A stretch of DNA of 64,000 nt from a bacterium (GTDB lineage Bacteria > Hydrothermota > Tepidihabitantia > SM23-42 > JAOAFX01), in NCBI GenBank assembly GCA_036382775.1, contig DASVHD010000049.1:1-64000 (forward strand). The letters are read 5' to 3'. The notes under the pieces were generated by a model. The model saw only the letters and a program-made list of their open reading frames with translations. It searched no databases and was not told the DNA's origin. The first letter of the stretch is position 1; the number at the start of each line of letters is the position of its first letter. Both the position numbers and the translations under genes were made by a program. Shown here piece by piece: positions 31,464-41,424 of this stretch.

Positions 31464-33800
31464 TTGAAAGACAGACTGCATCTATCGGTACGAAACCTCG
31501 TGGAATACTCCCTCCGTTCCGGCGACCTTGATCTGACCACTTTCGGGACATTGCCCGGTGTAGATGCGGTCTACCTGCATAATAAGATCCAACGGTCGCG
31601 GGGCGCTGAATCCCAGTATGAAGTTCCGGTGCGGCACGATATTGAACGCGATAACTACGTGCTGATGATATCCGGGCGGATCGACAGCCTTTCCGTGACA
31701 AATGGCGCGGTCGTCATTGAGGAAGTTAAAACAACAGCCAGAGATCTGCGCAGGCTGGAAGAAACTGATAACCCATTTCACTGGGGACAGGTCAAATGCT
31801 ACGCCTATATTTACGCCTTGCAGCATAATCTGATGACGATAACGATCCAGCTGACATATTACAGCACCGAAACACGGGAGATCAGGGAATTAAGGCGAAC
31901 GGCCGGCGTCAATGACCTTAAGGTCTTTTTTGAATCCCTGGTGCTAAATTACACCGCATGGGCGGACCGGACGTCAGCCTGGATCGATACGCGCGACGCA
32001 TCGATCCAGGCTTTGCGTTTTCCATTTGCCGGTTTTCGCCCGGGCCAGGAAACGATGATCGATAGGGTGGCTGAGACGGTCAGTGCGAACGGACAGCTTC
32101 TTATCCACGCGCCGACCGGCATCGGGAAGACAGTGGCAGTAATGCTCCCTGCTTTACAGGCATTGGCAGCGGGCTCGATAGCCCGCGTTTTTTACCTGAC
32201 GGCAAGGACCACGGGTCGGGCAGCCGCAGAATCCACACTCGACGTCCTGCGGCAGCAGGGATTGCGGCTAAAATCCTTGAGCTTGGTGGCAAAGGAGAAG
32301 GTATGTTTCAACCCGGACAAAGTATGCAATGGCGCGGAATGTGCTTATGCGCGCGGATTTTATGATCGTTTGAAGAGTGCAGCGGGCGATGCGCTTGAAA
32401 GTGATGCGTTGACGCGCGAACACGTATTGACCCTGGCAAAAAAACATGATCTCTGCCCTTTCGAATTTGCCCTGGAACTTTCCTTATGGGTCGATATTCT
32501 AATCTGCGATTATAACTACGTGTTCGATCCGCGCGTTTATTTGCGCCGTTTCTTTGCGGAGGGTCAGGACGACTGCATATTCCTGGTTGACGAAGCGCAT
32601 AATCTGGTCGATCGTGGTCGGGAGATGTTTTCTTCCGAACTCAGTAAAGGATCGGTGCTTGCGGTCAAAAGGGCGCTGCACGGCCAGCTGCCAGCCGTGA
32701 CGCGTTCTTTGACCAGGATCAACACCTGGTTGCGGTCGGTAAAAAAACGGTGCGTGGAGCAGCAGGGTGCTTTTGCGGAGAAGGACAAACCGGAAAAACT
32801 ATGCGCGCTGCTCGGCGATTTTACGGATCGCTCGGAGCAATGGCTGGTATTGAATCAGCCGGCGATATTCAGACAGGAATTTATTGAGTTCTATTTTGAA
32901 GCGAAGGCATTTCTAAAGATCGCGCAACGATACGATGAAACATACGCCACATGCTTTTCTGCGCCAGGAAGAGATGTCAGCGTGAAGCTTCTGTGCGTTG
33001 ATCCGGCGCGGCACCTCGCTGAAGGATTACAACGCGGCCTGAGCGCAATATTCTTTTCCGGTACTCTTACCCCGACCGAATATTTCGTGACATCCTTCGG
33101 TTGCCATGATGACGCTGAGTCCCTGGTTCTGCCGTCGCCGTTCCCCGCAGAACAGCTGTGCGTGCTGATAGCGAGCCGCATATCGGCATTATACAAACAC
33201 CGTGACTGGACCAAGCACCAGGTCGTAGCCGCGATCAGCGCCATGATCGAGCAAAAAAAAGGCAACTATCTTGTCTTTTTCCCTTCGTATCAATACATGC
33301 ACATGGTGCACACGATATTCGCGCAGGAACATGCGTCAATAAAGACCCTGGTGCAGTTACCGAACATGACCGAGCATGAGCGCGAACGCTTTATAACGCA
33401 ATTCAGCCATGAACCGGTCGATCACCTGATCGGTTTTGCGGTTATGGGCGGTGTTTTCAGCGAATCCATCGACCTGATGGGTGATCGTCTTGCCGGCGCC
33501 GCCATTATCGGCGTCGGCATGCCCCAGCTGTCGCTTGAGCGCGAGATCATCAAGGAATATTATGATCAAAAGGACAGTTCCGGGTTTGCCTTTGCATATC
33601 AGGTCCCCGGCATGGTCCGCGTGCTGCAGGCAGCGGGAAGGGTGATACGCTCAGAAACGGATCAGGGCGTGGTTTTGCTGATTGACACCCGGTATGCCGG
33701 GGAACCGTACCGGTCAATGATGCCGGACGAGTGGCAGCCGAAAAGCGTAAGCAGCGTCGCTGATATTGAAATGATAATAAAAGGTTTCTGGCACCAGTAG
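31464..33800 (+). CDS. PD-(D/E)XK nuclease fused to XPD/DinG-type Fe-S DNA helicase
   Basis: 778 residues from a TTG with an AAGAGGTG ribosome binding site. Residues ~1-170 look like a Cas4/RecB-type nuclease: Asp74 in GRID, E87-V-K89, then Gln109 and Tyr113 (QVKCY). The superfamily 2 helicase follows: Walker A HAPTGIGKT at 215-223, four Cys at 281, 288, 293 and 331 placed as the XPD 4Fe-4S ligands, and the DEAH box at 376-379. Motif VI-like GRVIRSETDQGVVLLIDTR lies near 715. It should unwind DNA 5'-3' and cut it (inference from family). The GIY-YIG gene starts 4 nt after its stop. Confidence 0.88.
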   Translation: MKDRLHLSVRNLVEYSLRSGDLDLTTFGTLPGVDAVYLHNKIQRSRGAESQYEVPVRHDIERDNYVLMISGRIDSLSVTNGAVVIEEVKTTARDLRRLEETDNPFHWGQVKCYAYIYALQHNLMTITIQLTYYSTETREIRELRRTAGVNDLKVFFESLVLNYTAWADRTSAWIDTRDASIQALRFPFAGFRPGQETMIDRVAETVSANGQLLIHAPTGIGKTVAVMLPALQALAAGSIARVFYLTARTTGRAAAESTLDVLRQQGLRLKSLSLVAKEKVCFNPDKVCNGAECAYARGFYDRLKSAAGDALESDALTREHVLTLAKKHDLCPFEFALELSLWVDILICDYNYVFDPRVYLRRFFAEGQDDCIFLVDEAHNLVDRGREMFSSELSKGSVLAVKRALHGQLPAVTRSLTRINTWLRSVKKRCVEQQGAFAEKDKPEKLCALLGDFTDRSEQWLVLNQPAIFRQEFIEFYFEAKAFLKIAQRYDETYATCFSAPGRDVSVKLLCVDPARHLAEGLQRGLSAIFFSGTLTPTEYFVTSFGCHDDAESLVLPSPFPAEQLCVLIASRISALYKHRDWTKHQVVAAISAMIEQKKGNYLVFFPSYQYMHMVHTIFAQEHASIKTLVQLPNMTEHERERFITQFSHEPVDHLIGFAVMGGVFSESIDLMGDRLAGAAIIGVGMPQLSLEREIIKEYYDQKDSSGFAFAYQVPGMVRVLQAAGRVIRSETDQGVVLLIDTRYAGEPYRSMMPDEWQPKSVSSVADIEMIIKGFWHQ

Positions 33801-33804
33801 GATC

Positions 33805-34959
33805 ATGGCGCTATCGCGTAAACAACTCAAATTTTTCCTGCCCGTGATCGATAATAAGATCCTGCGTGACCTGCCTGACAGGCCGGGCGTCTACCGGATG
33901 ATAAATGCGGGCGGCATCGTGATTTACGTGGGCAAGGCAGTGTCCCTAAGGCAGAGGGTCCGCAGCTATTTTACAAGAGGGGACAGGCACGCGGACCACA
34001 TTTTCAGAATGGCATCCAAGGTTAAAAGAATAGATTATACGGTCACGGGTTCGGTCCTTGAGGCCGCGGTGCTTGAAGCTGACGAAATCAAAAAGCTGTC
34101 GCCTGCTTATAATATCGCGCTGCGGGACAAGAATAAGCAAATGTGGTACGCTTCCAGCGATCTCGCTGAGTACCGCCCCGAACCAGGCAATAAGTGCACG
34201 ATCGGACCGGTCACAACACCAGTCGTGTTCAAAGTGCTGACGATCGTAAAGAACCTGATCACCGGCATGAAAGCGCGCCCGGCGGAGGATATCGAATTTC
34301 TGCTGCGTATGATCCCGGCAAGGTATGCTGAATATTCCGCGAATTTTGAAATAGCCTGGAGCGAGTTCTGCGATCAATACCTGACCGCGCTGCGCGGTCC
34401 CGGTTCCTATGGAGAGCGGATCGTCTTGTTGGGCAAAGAGCTATGGCTGCGTGACCGCCTTGCCGCATCTGTTTCCGGGGGAAAAGATGGCGATGAAAAT
34501 GAAAATCAAAATGAAGACACGCCGGCGAAAATATGCGGCAATAAACAGCCGGTTTTGACTACTCCGGCGGTCATCCGAAAGGCGGTCGAATCGAGGATCG
34601 TTTACAGTACCTGGGAGATAAGGAGACTGCGCTGGTATTCGCTGCTTGCCGAATCGTCGCTGGCGTGGACCGAGCGGGTCAACAGGAAATACAAGCGCCG
34701 GGTGATCGTGGTCGAGAAAGGAATAGTGACGCAGGGCGACGATCTGGCGGCCGATCGCACGATCCCCGTGCCTCCCGGTCACTGGCGAAAACGCGCGGAA
34801 AGGCAGAGAAGTCTGGACCGCTCTGCGATCGACCGAATGAAGGTCCTGACATCGGAGATGAAACGCATCATCACAAGCAGGCGCTGGATCTGCCTGCGTC
34901 TTTCGCCCAAAGTTATCATGGATCGCGACCGGATCGCCAGAACGCTGAAGTGGATATGA
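33805..34959 (+). CDS. GIY-YIG (UvrC N-terminal-like) nuclease protein
   Basis: 384 residues. Residues ~20-105 carry the UvrC-type GIY-YIG domain: RPGVYRMINAGGIVIYVGKA, then Arg at 51 and SVLEAAVLEADEIKKLSP with the catalytic Glu. The UvrC C-terminal RNase H-like domain and helix-hairpin-helix are absent. Residues 110-384 are unrecognised; a Asp/Glu/Asn-rich linker lies near 225-245 and the tail is strongly basic. It is coupled to the nuclease-helicase gene (4-nt gap), so the two probably work on the same DNA. Bacterial Cho and some DinG-linked nucleases are the nearest analogies. Confidence 0.8.
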   Translation: MALSRKQLKFFLPVIDNKILRDLPDRPGVYRMINAGGIVIYVGKAVSLRQRVRSYFTRGDRHADHIFRMASKVKRIDYTVTGSVLEAAVLEADEIKKLSPAYNIALRDKNKQMWYASSDLAEYRPEPGNKCTIGPVTTPVVFKVLTIVKNLITGMKARPAEDIEFLLRMIPARYAEYSANFEIAWSEFCDQYLTALRGPGSYGERIVLLGKELWLRDRLAASVSGGKDGDENENQNEDTPAKICGNKQPVLTTPAVIRKAVESRIVYSTWEIRRLRWYSLLAESSLAWTERVNRKYKRRVIVVEKGIVTQGDDLAADRTIPVPPGHWRKRAERQRSLDRSAIDRMKVLTSEMKRIITSRRWICLRLSPKVIMDRDRIARTLKWI

Positions 34960-35000
34960 AAAACATAAATAAAGAGGAAAAATGCGATGAACTATGTCTG

Positions 35001-35028
35001 TTGACTTCTGTTTGGATCGGACTATAAT
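35001..35028 (+). promoter_or_regulatory. kdp operon promoter
   Basis: TTGACT (35001-35006), 16 nt, TATAAT (35023-35028), followed by a short leader with AAAGGA before kdpA. No KdpE-like binding site is recognised. Confidence 0.7.
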
Positions 35029-35051
35029 GGCTCTTTAATTAAAGGAATAAA

Positions 35052-36761
35052 ATGTTCAATAACATATTATATTGTTTGATATTTGGTACCGCGGTAGTCG
35101 TCGGGGGGATTGCGGTCGCCAAATACATGGCACGCGTTTTGCTTGACCGGCCTGATACCCAGGATAACAATAGATGGTTTTTCTCATGGTTTGTCCGGAT
35201 TGAGAAAGGCGTTTACCGGATCGCCGGGATCGATGCTTCGCAGGAAATGGATTGGAAAACTTACGCTCTGGCGTTGTTGGTCTTTAACGGCCTGGGTCTG
35301 GTCTTTCTGTTTTTTCTGCAGCTTGTGCAGGGAATGTTGCCATTAAACCCCGGGCATCTTGGTGCGGTTCGCTGGGACACCGCGCTGAATACAGCCATTT
35401 CATTTGTGACCAATACAAACTGGCAATCTTATCGCGGCGAGACGACTATGAGCTATCTCACCCAGATGCTGGGACTGACTGTACAGAATTTTTTATCGGC
35501 GGCTACGGGCATTGCCGCGTTATTGGCTCTGGGCCGGGGATTTATTCGCAAAAATACCAAGTTTGTCGGGAATTTCTGGGTCGATCTAACAAGGGTTGTG
35601 CTTTATGTACTCGTTCCTTTTTCTATCGTAATGTCCGTATTATTGGCGTCGCAGGGGGTTGTGCAGACGCTTGGTTCGCCGGTAATCGCGGAAACGATCG
35701 AAGGCGTCAAGCAGACGATCGCGGTCGGTCCGGCCGCTTCACAGGTCGCGATCAAACAGCTGGGTTCAAACGGCGGCGGATTTTTCAACGCAAATTCAGC
35801 GCATCCCCTTGAGAACCCAAATCTGATTTCGAATTTCTTCGAGACTTTTGCCATCCTGTGGCTGCCGGTCGCATGTGTTTTTCTTTTTGGTTATATGGTA
35901 AAAGACCAAAAGCAAGGGCAAGCGATTTTTACCTTGATGGCTGTGATGTTCGCCGTCGGCCTGGCCATCGTCCTGCTGGCAGAGTATCAGGGAAATCCGT
36001 TTCTGGGGCATTCAGGCGTTAGTCATGGGTCTAGCATGGAAGGCAAAGAGATGCGGTTTGGAACGTTGCATTCGGTGCTCTGGGGCATGGCTACGACGGT
36101 GACGTCCAACGGCTCGGTCAACTGCATGCATGACAGCGCGAATCCATTGACAGGGCTTGTCTATATGTTCAATATGGGGATCGGGGAGGTGATATTTGGC
36201 GGCGTGGGCGTGGGTCTTATCGGTATGATCTTTTATATCTTTTTGTCCATGTTCATTGCCGGATTGATGATCGGGCGGACGCCCGAATACCTGGGCAAGA
36301 AACTCGGACCCTTTGAAATGGTAATGGCTGCCATTGCGACGCTCGGATCGATGATCGTGCTGTTGGTGATCACCGGGATCGCGCTGATGACGCGCGCCGG
36401 TTTAGCAGGTTTGTACAATACCGGCAGTCATGGTTTGTCCGAGATCCTTTACGCCGCCTCATCAGTCTGCGGAAACAACGGTTCGGCGTTCGCCGGTTTG
36501 AGCGCCAATACCCCTTTTTATAATATTCTTCTTGGTTTCGGCATGCTGATCTGCCGGTTCACCACGATCCTTCCCGCGCTCGCCGTGGCCGGATCACTGG
36601 CCAATAAGAAGACCGTTCCGGTCACGCCGGCGACATTTCCCACCACCGGTTTACTGTTCATAGTCATGGTCATAGCCGTTATTGTGATCGTCGGGGCTTT
36701 GACCTTTTTCCCTTTTTATTCGATCGGACCTGTGCTTGAACACTTTCTGATGTATCATTGA
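35052..36761 (+). CDS. kdpA: Potassium-transporting ATPase subunit A
   Basis: 569 residues and about ten membrane segments. KdpA is the K+-selective channel-like subunit of the KdpFABC pump. Selectivity-filter-like loops are visible: FVTNTNWQSYRGETTMSYLTQ (first part), LGSNGGGFFNANSAHPLENP, TVTSNGSVNCMHDSANPLTG and SVCGNNGSAFAGLSANTPF. No kdpF is recognisable upstream. It is the first gene of kdpABCD. Confidence 0.97.
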   Translation: MFNNILYCLIFGTAVVVGGIAVAKYMARVLLDRPDTQDNNRWFFSWFVRIEKGVYRIAGIDASQEMDWKTYALALLVFNGLGLVFLFFLQLVQGMLPLNPGHLGAVRWDTALNTAISFVTNTNWQSYRGETTMSYLTQMLGLTVQNFLSAATGIAALLALGRGFIRKNTKFVGNFWVDLTRVVLYVLVPFSIVMSVLLASQGVVQTLGSPVIAETIEGVKQTIAVGPAASQVAIKQLGSNGGGFFNANSAHPLENPNLISNFFETFAILWLPVACVFLFGYMVKDQKQGQAIFTLMAVMFAVGLAIVLLAEYQGNPFLGHSGVSHGSSMEGKEMRFGTLHSVLWGMATTVTSNGSVNCMHDSANPLTGLVYMFNMGIGEVIFGGVGVGLIGMIFYIFLSMFIAGLMIGRTPEYLGKKLGPFEMVMAAIATLGSMIVLLVITGIALMTRAGLAGLYNTGSHGLSEILYAASSVCGNNGSAFAGLSANTPFYNILLGFGMLICRFTTILPALAVAGSLANKKTVPVTPATFPTTGLLFIVMVIAVIVIVGALTFFPFYSIGPVLEHFLMYH

Positions 36762-36771
36762 GCGGTGAATT

Positions 36772-38802
36772 ATGAACCAGTCGATATGGCATCCGAATTA
36801 TGTCAAACAGGCTGTTAGGGCGTCGTTAATAAACCTGAATCCGGTAAGGATGTGGAAAAATCCGGTGATGTTCGTGGTTGAGATAGGGGCTCTCATAACG
36901 ACATATTTCATGGTCCAGAACGGGATTATGGGAAAATGGTTCGGATTCGAACTGCAAATAAGCCTATGGTTGTGGTTGACTATTGTTTTTGCCAATTTCG
37001 CCGGAGCGCTGGCTGAAATCCATGGCAAAGCCCGGGCGCATTCATTGCGCCAGTCGCGGGTCAAGCTGGACGCGAAGAAACTGGTGAATGGGAAACAAAC
37101 GATCGAGGTCGTTTCCGCGCTTGACCTGCGTAAAGGAGACATTATCCTGGTCAATGAGGATGAGACAATCCCCGGTGACGGCGATATCATCGAGGGGACG
37201 GCCCTGGTCGACGAGTCGGCGATAACGGGTGAATCTGCGCCGGTGATACGCGAAGCCGGCGGTGACCGGTGTGGCGTCACCGGCGGCACAAAAATCCTTT
37301 CCGGCACGGTCAAAGTGCGCATTACGACCGATCCCGGGGATACTTTCCTGGACCACATGATCGCGATGGTTGAAAGCGCCAAGCGCCAAAAAACGCCCAA
37401 TGAGATCGCGCTGGAGATCCTGCTGATCGTTTTGACGGTTCTGTTTATTACCGTGGTCGTAGTGCTTCCGGTGTTCGCGCGGTATATGGGCGTAGCTGTT
37501 TCAGTTGTCGTTCTTGTTTCGCTTCTCGTATGCCTGATGCCGACTACGATCGGCGGGTTACTGCCGGCGATCGGCATTGCCGGAATGAACCGGTTGATCC
37601 AGCACAATGTCATCGCTTTGAGCGGACGGGCGGTCGAGGCCGCTGGTGACGTGAATGTCATGCTTCTTGATAAAACCGGCACCATCACCCTGGGCAACCG
37701 GATGGCGAGCGAGTTCATACCGGCGGTTGGTTTGGAAAAAACTACCTTTATTGAATCGGCTTTGCTGTCTTCGCTGGCGGATGAGACGCCTGAGGGCAGG
37801 AGCATACTCGTACTGGCAAAAAGGGAATTACAGGTCAGCGGCCGTGATATCCGGGCTCCCCAGAACTCGCGGTTTGTGCCGTTCACGCCTCAATCCCGGA
37901 TGAGTGGTGTCGACATCGGCAAACGTGAGATCAGGAAAGGTTCAGCCGACGCCATCGAAGCGTTTGTACAATTGCATGGCGGTTCGGTGCCGGACGTGAT
38001 ACAACAACTCACCGATGATATCGGAACCGATGGCGATACGCCGCTCGTGGTCGCTGAAAACGGCCGCGTGCTGGGTATAATACGACTGAAGGATGTGGTC
38101 AAAGAAGGGATTGCCCAGAGGATCCAGCATTTGCGGAAAATGGGTATCACCTCGATCATGATCACCGGCGACAACCTGTATACGGCATTATCGATTGGCG
38201 CAGAATCTGGAATGGATGATGTCATTTCCGAAGCGAAGCCGGAGACGAAACTCAAGGCGATCCGTCAATACCAGGAGGAAGGCTACCTTGTCGCCATGAT
38301 CGGAGATGGCACCAATGATGCGCCGGCGCTGGCACAGGCCGACGTGGGCGTAGCCATGAATGCCGGCACGCAAGCCGCCCGCGAAGCCGCGAACATGGTC
38401 GACCTCGACTCCTCGCCGACAAAACTACTGGATATCGTTGAGATCGGGAAAGAGATCCTGATAACGCGGGGCGCATTGACCACCTTCAGCATCGCCAATG
38501 ACGTGGCCAAGTATTTCGCGATCATTCCGGCCTTATTCGCCGCCGCGTATCCGGTACTGGGCGTGCTGAACATCATGCAGCTGGCAACCCCCAGAAGCGC
38601 CGTTCTGTCGGCGGTCATTTTTAATGCCCTGATCATTCCGATGCTGATCCCTCTGGCATTGCGCGGCGTAAAATACCGCGTCAAGTCGATATCTGAACTG
38701 CTGACGCGGAATATTTTGATCTATGGCCTGGGCGGGCTGGTCCTGCCGTTTATCGGTATCAAGATCATTGACCTGATGCTGACTTTCCTGCATCTGGTAT
38801 AA
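36772..38802 (+). CDS. kdpB: Potassium-transporting P-type ATPase subunit B
   Basis: 676 residues. It is the ATP-hydrolysing subunit. The phosphorylation motif is DKTGTITLG, the actuator motif [13 protein letters not shown], and the hinge [20 protein letters not shown]. About seven membrane helices are present. It follows kdpA by 10 nt and matches the family's length. Confidence 0.98.
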   Translation: MNQSIWHPNYVKQAVRASLINLNPVRMWKNPVMFVVEIGALITTYFMVQNGIMGKWFGFELQISLWLWLTIVFANFAGALAEIHGKARAHSLRQSRVKLDAKKLVNGKQTIEVVSALDLRKGDIILVNEDETIPGDGDIIEGTALVDESAITGESAPVIREAGGDRCGVTGGTKILSGTVKVRITTDPGDTFLDHMIAMVESAKRQKTPNEIALEILLIVLTVLFITVVVVLPVFARYMGVAVSVVVLVSLLVCLMPTTIGGLLPAIGIAGMNRLIQHNVIALSGRAVEAAGDVNVMLLDKTGTITLGNRMASEFIPAVGLEKTTFIESALLSSLADETPEGRSILVLAKRELQVSGRDIRAPQNSRFVPFTPQSRMSGVDIGKREIRKGSADAIEAFVQLHGGSVPDVIQQLTDDIGTDGDTPLVVAENGRVLGIIRLKDVVKEGIAQRIQHLRKMGITSIMITGDNLYTALSIGAESGMDDVISEAKPETKLKAIRQYQEEGYLVAMIGDGTNDAPALAQADVGVAMNAGTQAAREAANMVDLDSSPTKLLDIVEIGKEILITRGALTTFSIANDVAKYFAIIPALFAAAYPVLGVLNIMQLATPRSAVLSAVIFNALIIPMLIPLALRGVKYRVKSISELLTRNILIYGLGGLVLPFIGIKIIDLMLTFLHLV

Positions 38803-38813
38803 AGACGGCAAAA

Positions 38814-39392
38814 ATGAAAACACTAAAAGCGGCACTAATTTTGTTCGCGTTAATGTCCGCGGTTCTCGGATTGGTGTATCCTCTGATGATCACGGGTATT
38901 GCGCAGGCGGTTTTTCACTTCCGGGCTAATGGCAGCTTGATAATCAAAAAAGGTAGAATCATCGGCTCGGAACTGATCGGTCAGAAATTCTTAAGCCAGC
39001 GGTATTTCCGGGGACGTCCATCGGCTTGCGATTACGATGGCGGTTCAAGCAGCGGGTCGAATTTAGGTCCGACTTCGGAAAAATGGCTAGAACTTGTGAA
39101 CGTGAGAATCCAGGAGGATGCGCACTTCAAAATACTTTCATCACTTCGATCGATCCCGCCGGATCTGGTAACCGCTTCGGCAAGCGGCCTGGATCCGCAC
39201 ATCAGCATTGAAGCGGCCATGACCCAGATCCCCCGGATAGCACAGGCGCGGAGTCTTGATGAGACCTTGATCCGGTCGTTAGTTATAGAAAATGCAGAAA
39301 AACCTTTTTTCGGACCGCATTGCGTTAATGTGCTCAAATTGAATTTAGCATTGGATGATTATGAAATGACAAATAAAAGGAAGCAGCCATGA
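38814..39392 (+). CDS. kdpC: Potassium-transporting ATPase subunit C
   Basis: 192 residues. One N-terminal membrane helix (ALILFALMSAVLGLVYPLMI) precedes a periplasmic domain with IGSELIGQKFLSQRYFRGRP, GGSSSGSNLGPTS and SASGLDPHISIEAAM. These are typical KdpC motifs. Its TGA overlaps the ATG of kdpD. Confidence 0.97.
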   Translation: MKTLKAALILFALMSAVLGLVYPLMITGIAQAVFHFRANGSLIIKKGRIIGSELIGQKFLSQRYFRGRPSACDYDGGSSSGSNLGPTSEKWLELVNVRIQEDAHFKILSSLRSIPPDLVTASASGLDPHISIEAAMTQIPRIAQARSLDETLIRSLVIENAEKPFFGPHCVNVLKLNLALDDYEMTNKRKQP

Positions 39393-41344
39393 ACGATGAA
39401 CATCAACGCCCAGATCCGGATGAACTGCTGAAGCGCATCAAACAGGAAGATGCGCAGCATGATAGAAAACGCGGTTACTTGAAAGTTTTTTTTGGGTACG
39501 CGGCCGGTGTCGGAAAAACATACCGCATGCTGCACGAAGCGCGGCACCTGATATCGGCTGGTCACAATGTACGTATCGCGGTAGTAGAAACCCATGACCG
39601 GGATGAAATCAACGCTTTGTTATCCGGCATCCCGGTGATATATAAAAAGCAGATCCCGTACGGGAAGATCATGCTTGAGGAACTGGATCTGGACGAAGTA
39701 CTGCGGCAGAAGCCTGAATATGTAATGGTCGATGAACTTGCTCACACCAACGCGCCCGGATCAAGGCACGATAAACGCTATGAAGATGTTGAAGAATTGC
39801 TCAGCGCCGGCATAAACGTTTATACATGCCTAAATGTCCAGCACCTGGAGAGCATAAACGATCTGGTGTACCACATCACTGGCATACGCGTGCAGGAGAC
39901 GATTCCAAACCGGATCCTGGAAATGGCGGATAAGATCGAGCTTGTCGACCTGCCAACCGAAGAACTGCTGCAGCGTTTACAGGAAGGCAAGGTCTACATT
40001 CCCGAAAAAGCCAAGGTGGCGATGCGCAGGTTCTTTAAACAGTCAAATTTGCTGGCATTAAGGGAAATCGCGCTGCGTTACACGGCGCACCGGATCGACA
40101 GCGACATGATGGACTACAAGCACGAACAGGGCATCAAAACGGCTATCCCGACCGGTTCCCGGCTGCTGGTCGGCGTGAGCCCCAGTTATTCATCGGCCGA
40201 TGTCATCCGTACGACCCAGCGGCTGGCCGATGAGTTGCAATGCGAGTGGTTCGCGGTCTATGTCGAATCACCGCGCTTGCCACCATTGAAATCCAGCGAC
40301 CAGTTACAGCTAGATAAAAATCTGAATTTGGCGCAGACGTTGGGTGCGGGAATCACCAGATTGAGCGGTAATGATGCGGCAAATGAAATCATCGCGTTCG
40401 CGCATGCCAAAAATGTATCGCTGATCGTGGTCGGTTTTTCGAAACGCTCAAGATTCGAGGCATTGATAAAGGGATCGATCGTCAGCGATGTTGTGGAAAA
40501 AAGCGACCCGATTCAGGTCCTGGTCGTTCCCGGTTCACACCAACGTCAGGATTCACAATCGCATCAGGCGAAGAAAAATGAGCGCTTCAATTTCGCAATC
40601 ATATTGATTAGCGTTGCAAGCATAACCATTACGACCGGGATCGGATTGTTGCTGCGCCATGTTTTGAATACGCATGACATTGTGCTACTATATATCATTC
40701 CTATCGTTCTGACCGGTATTACCGTGGGATTGACCGGCGGCATTCTCGCATCGGTCTTTGCGGTAGCCTGTTTCAATTTCTTTTTTGTTCCTCCTTATCA
40801 TACGTTCGCCATTAGCGATATCCGGTTTTTACTGACCTTTACTATTCTGCTGTTTGCCGGCGTGGTGGCGAGTATCCTGGCAGATATCGTCAAACGCCAG
40901 GGCGAAAATGCCAAACGCCGGGAGAAATTTATCCAGATGCTGTATGAATTCAGCAGGAAATTACTTTATACCGGGAATCTTCCGGCATTGCGCCAGAGCA
41001 TCGTCCGGAATGTATCGGAGCTTTTCGAAACCGAAACCGTACTGTTCTTGCCGGGCGATAACAAAATAGCCATAAGCTGCAAATCAGATCCCAAATGCGC
41101 TTTTGGGGAGCGTGAGACAGGGATTGCCCAGTGGTCGTTTCAAAACAAAAAACGGGCTGGTTTTGGCACGGGCACCCTGGTGTCATCTCTCTGGCAGTTC
41201 AACCCTTTGACCTATCAGAACAAGGTGCTGGGCATACTGGCGATCAAACCCCATAATCCCCAATCCATGCTGACGTTTGAAAAACAGCAGCTGCTCGAGT
41301 CATTTCTAAACATCGTTGCTTTAAGCCTTAAGGATTTTGACTGA
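39389..41344 (+). CDS. kdpD: KdpD-type K+ sensor lacking the histidine kinase domains
   Basis: 651 residues against ~890 in E. coli. The N-terminal KdpD domain has the Walker A FFGYAAGVGKTYRML and VDELAHTNAPGSRH. A universal-stress-protein-like domain (SLIVVGFSKRSRFEALIKGS) follows, then four membrane helices near 395-500, and a GAF-like domain to the end. The HisKA and HATPase domains that should follow are absent, and the frame ends cleanly in TGA before a terminator. There is no kdpE. It may sense K+ or c-di-AMP and act on the pump or through another kinase (inference). Confidence 0.93.
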   Translation: MNDEHQRPDPDELLKRIKQEDAQHDRKRGYLKVFFGYAAGVGKTYRMLHEARHLISAGHNVRIAVVETHDRDEINALLSGIPVIYKKQIPYGKIMLEELDLDEVLRQKPEYVMVDELAHTNAPGSRHDKRYEDVEELLSAGINVYTCLNVQHLESINDLVYHITGIRVQETIPNRILEMADKIELVDLPTEELLQRLQEGKVYIPEKAKVAMRRFFKQSNLLALREIALRYTAHRIDSDMMDYKHEQGIKTAIPTGSRLLVGVSPSYSSADVIRTTQRLADELQCEWFAVYVESPRLPPLKSSDQLQLDKNLNLAQTLGAGITRLSGNDAANEIIAFAHAKNVSLIVVGFSKRSRFEALIKGSIVSDVVEKSDPIQVLVVPGSHQRQDSQSHQAKKNERFNFAIILISVASITITTGIGLLLRHVLNTHDIVLLYIIPIVLTGITVGLTGGILASVFAVACFNFFFVPPYHTFAISDIRFLLTFTILLFAGVVASILADIVKRQGENAKRREKFIQMLYEFSRKLLYTGNLPALRQSIVRNVSELFETETVLFLPGDNKIAISCKSDPKCAFGERETGIAQWSFQNKKRAGFGTGTLVSSLWQFNPLTYQNKVLGILAIKPHNPQSMLTFEKQQLLESFLNIVALSLKDFD

Positions 41345-41378
41345 GTCTTAACTTCTTGACGGCGTGTAAAAATGCAAA

Positions 41379-41406
41379 CAAAAAGGGGGCGCATGCCCCC
41401 TTTTTG
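41379..41406. terminator. Bidirectional rho-independent terminator
   Basis: AAAAAGGGGGC (41380-41390) and GCCCCCTTTTT (41395-41405) with loop GCAT. The symmetric A and T tails serve both kdpABCD and the convergent secreted-protein gene. Confidence 0.88.
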
Positions 41407-41424
41407 TTCTGGTTGAAACGCTGG

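Noticed and set aside
31464-33800. Type I or IV CRISPR-linked Cas4/DinG
   Set aside because: No CRISPR repeats and no cas genes are anywhere in the window.
34956-35027. kdpF or another small gene before kdpA
   Set aside because: The 23-codon frame overlapping the previous stop encodes a charged peptide, not the single hydrophobic helix of KdpF, and the kdp promoter lies inside it.
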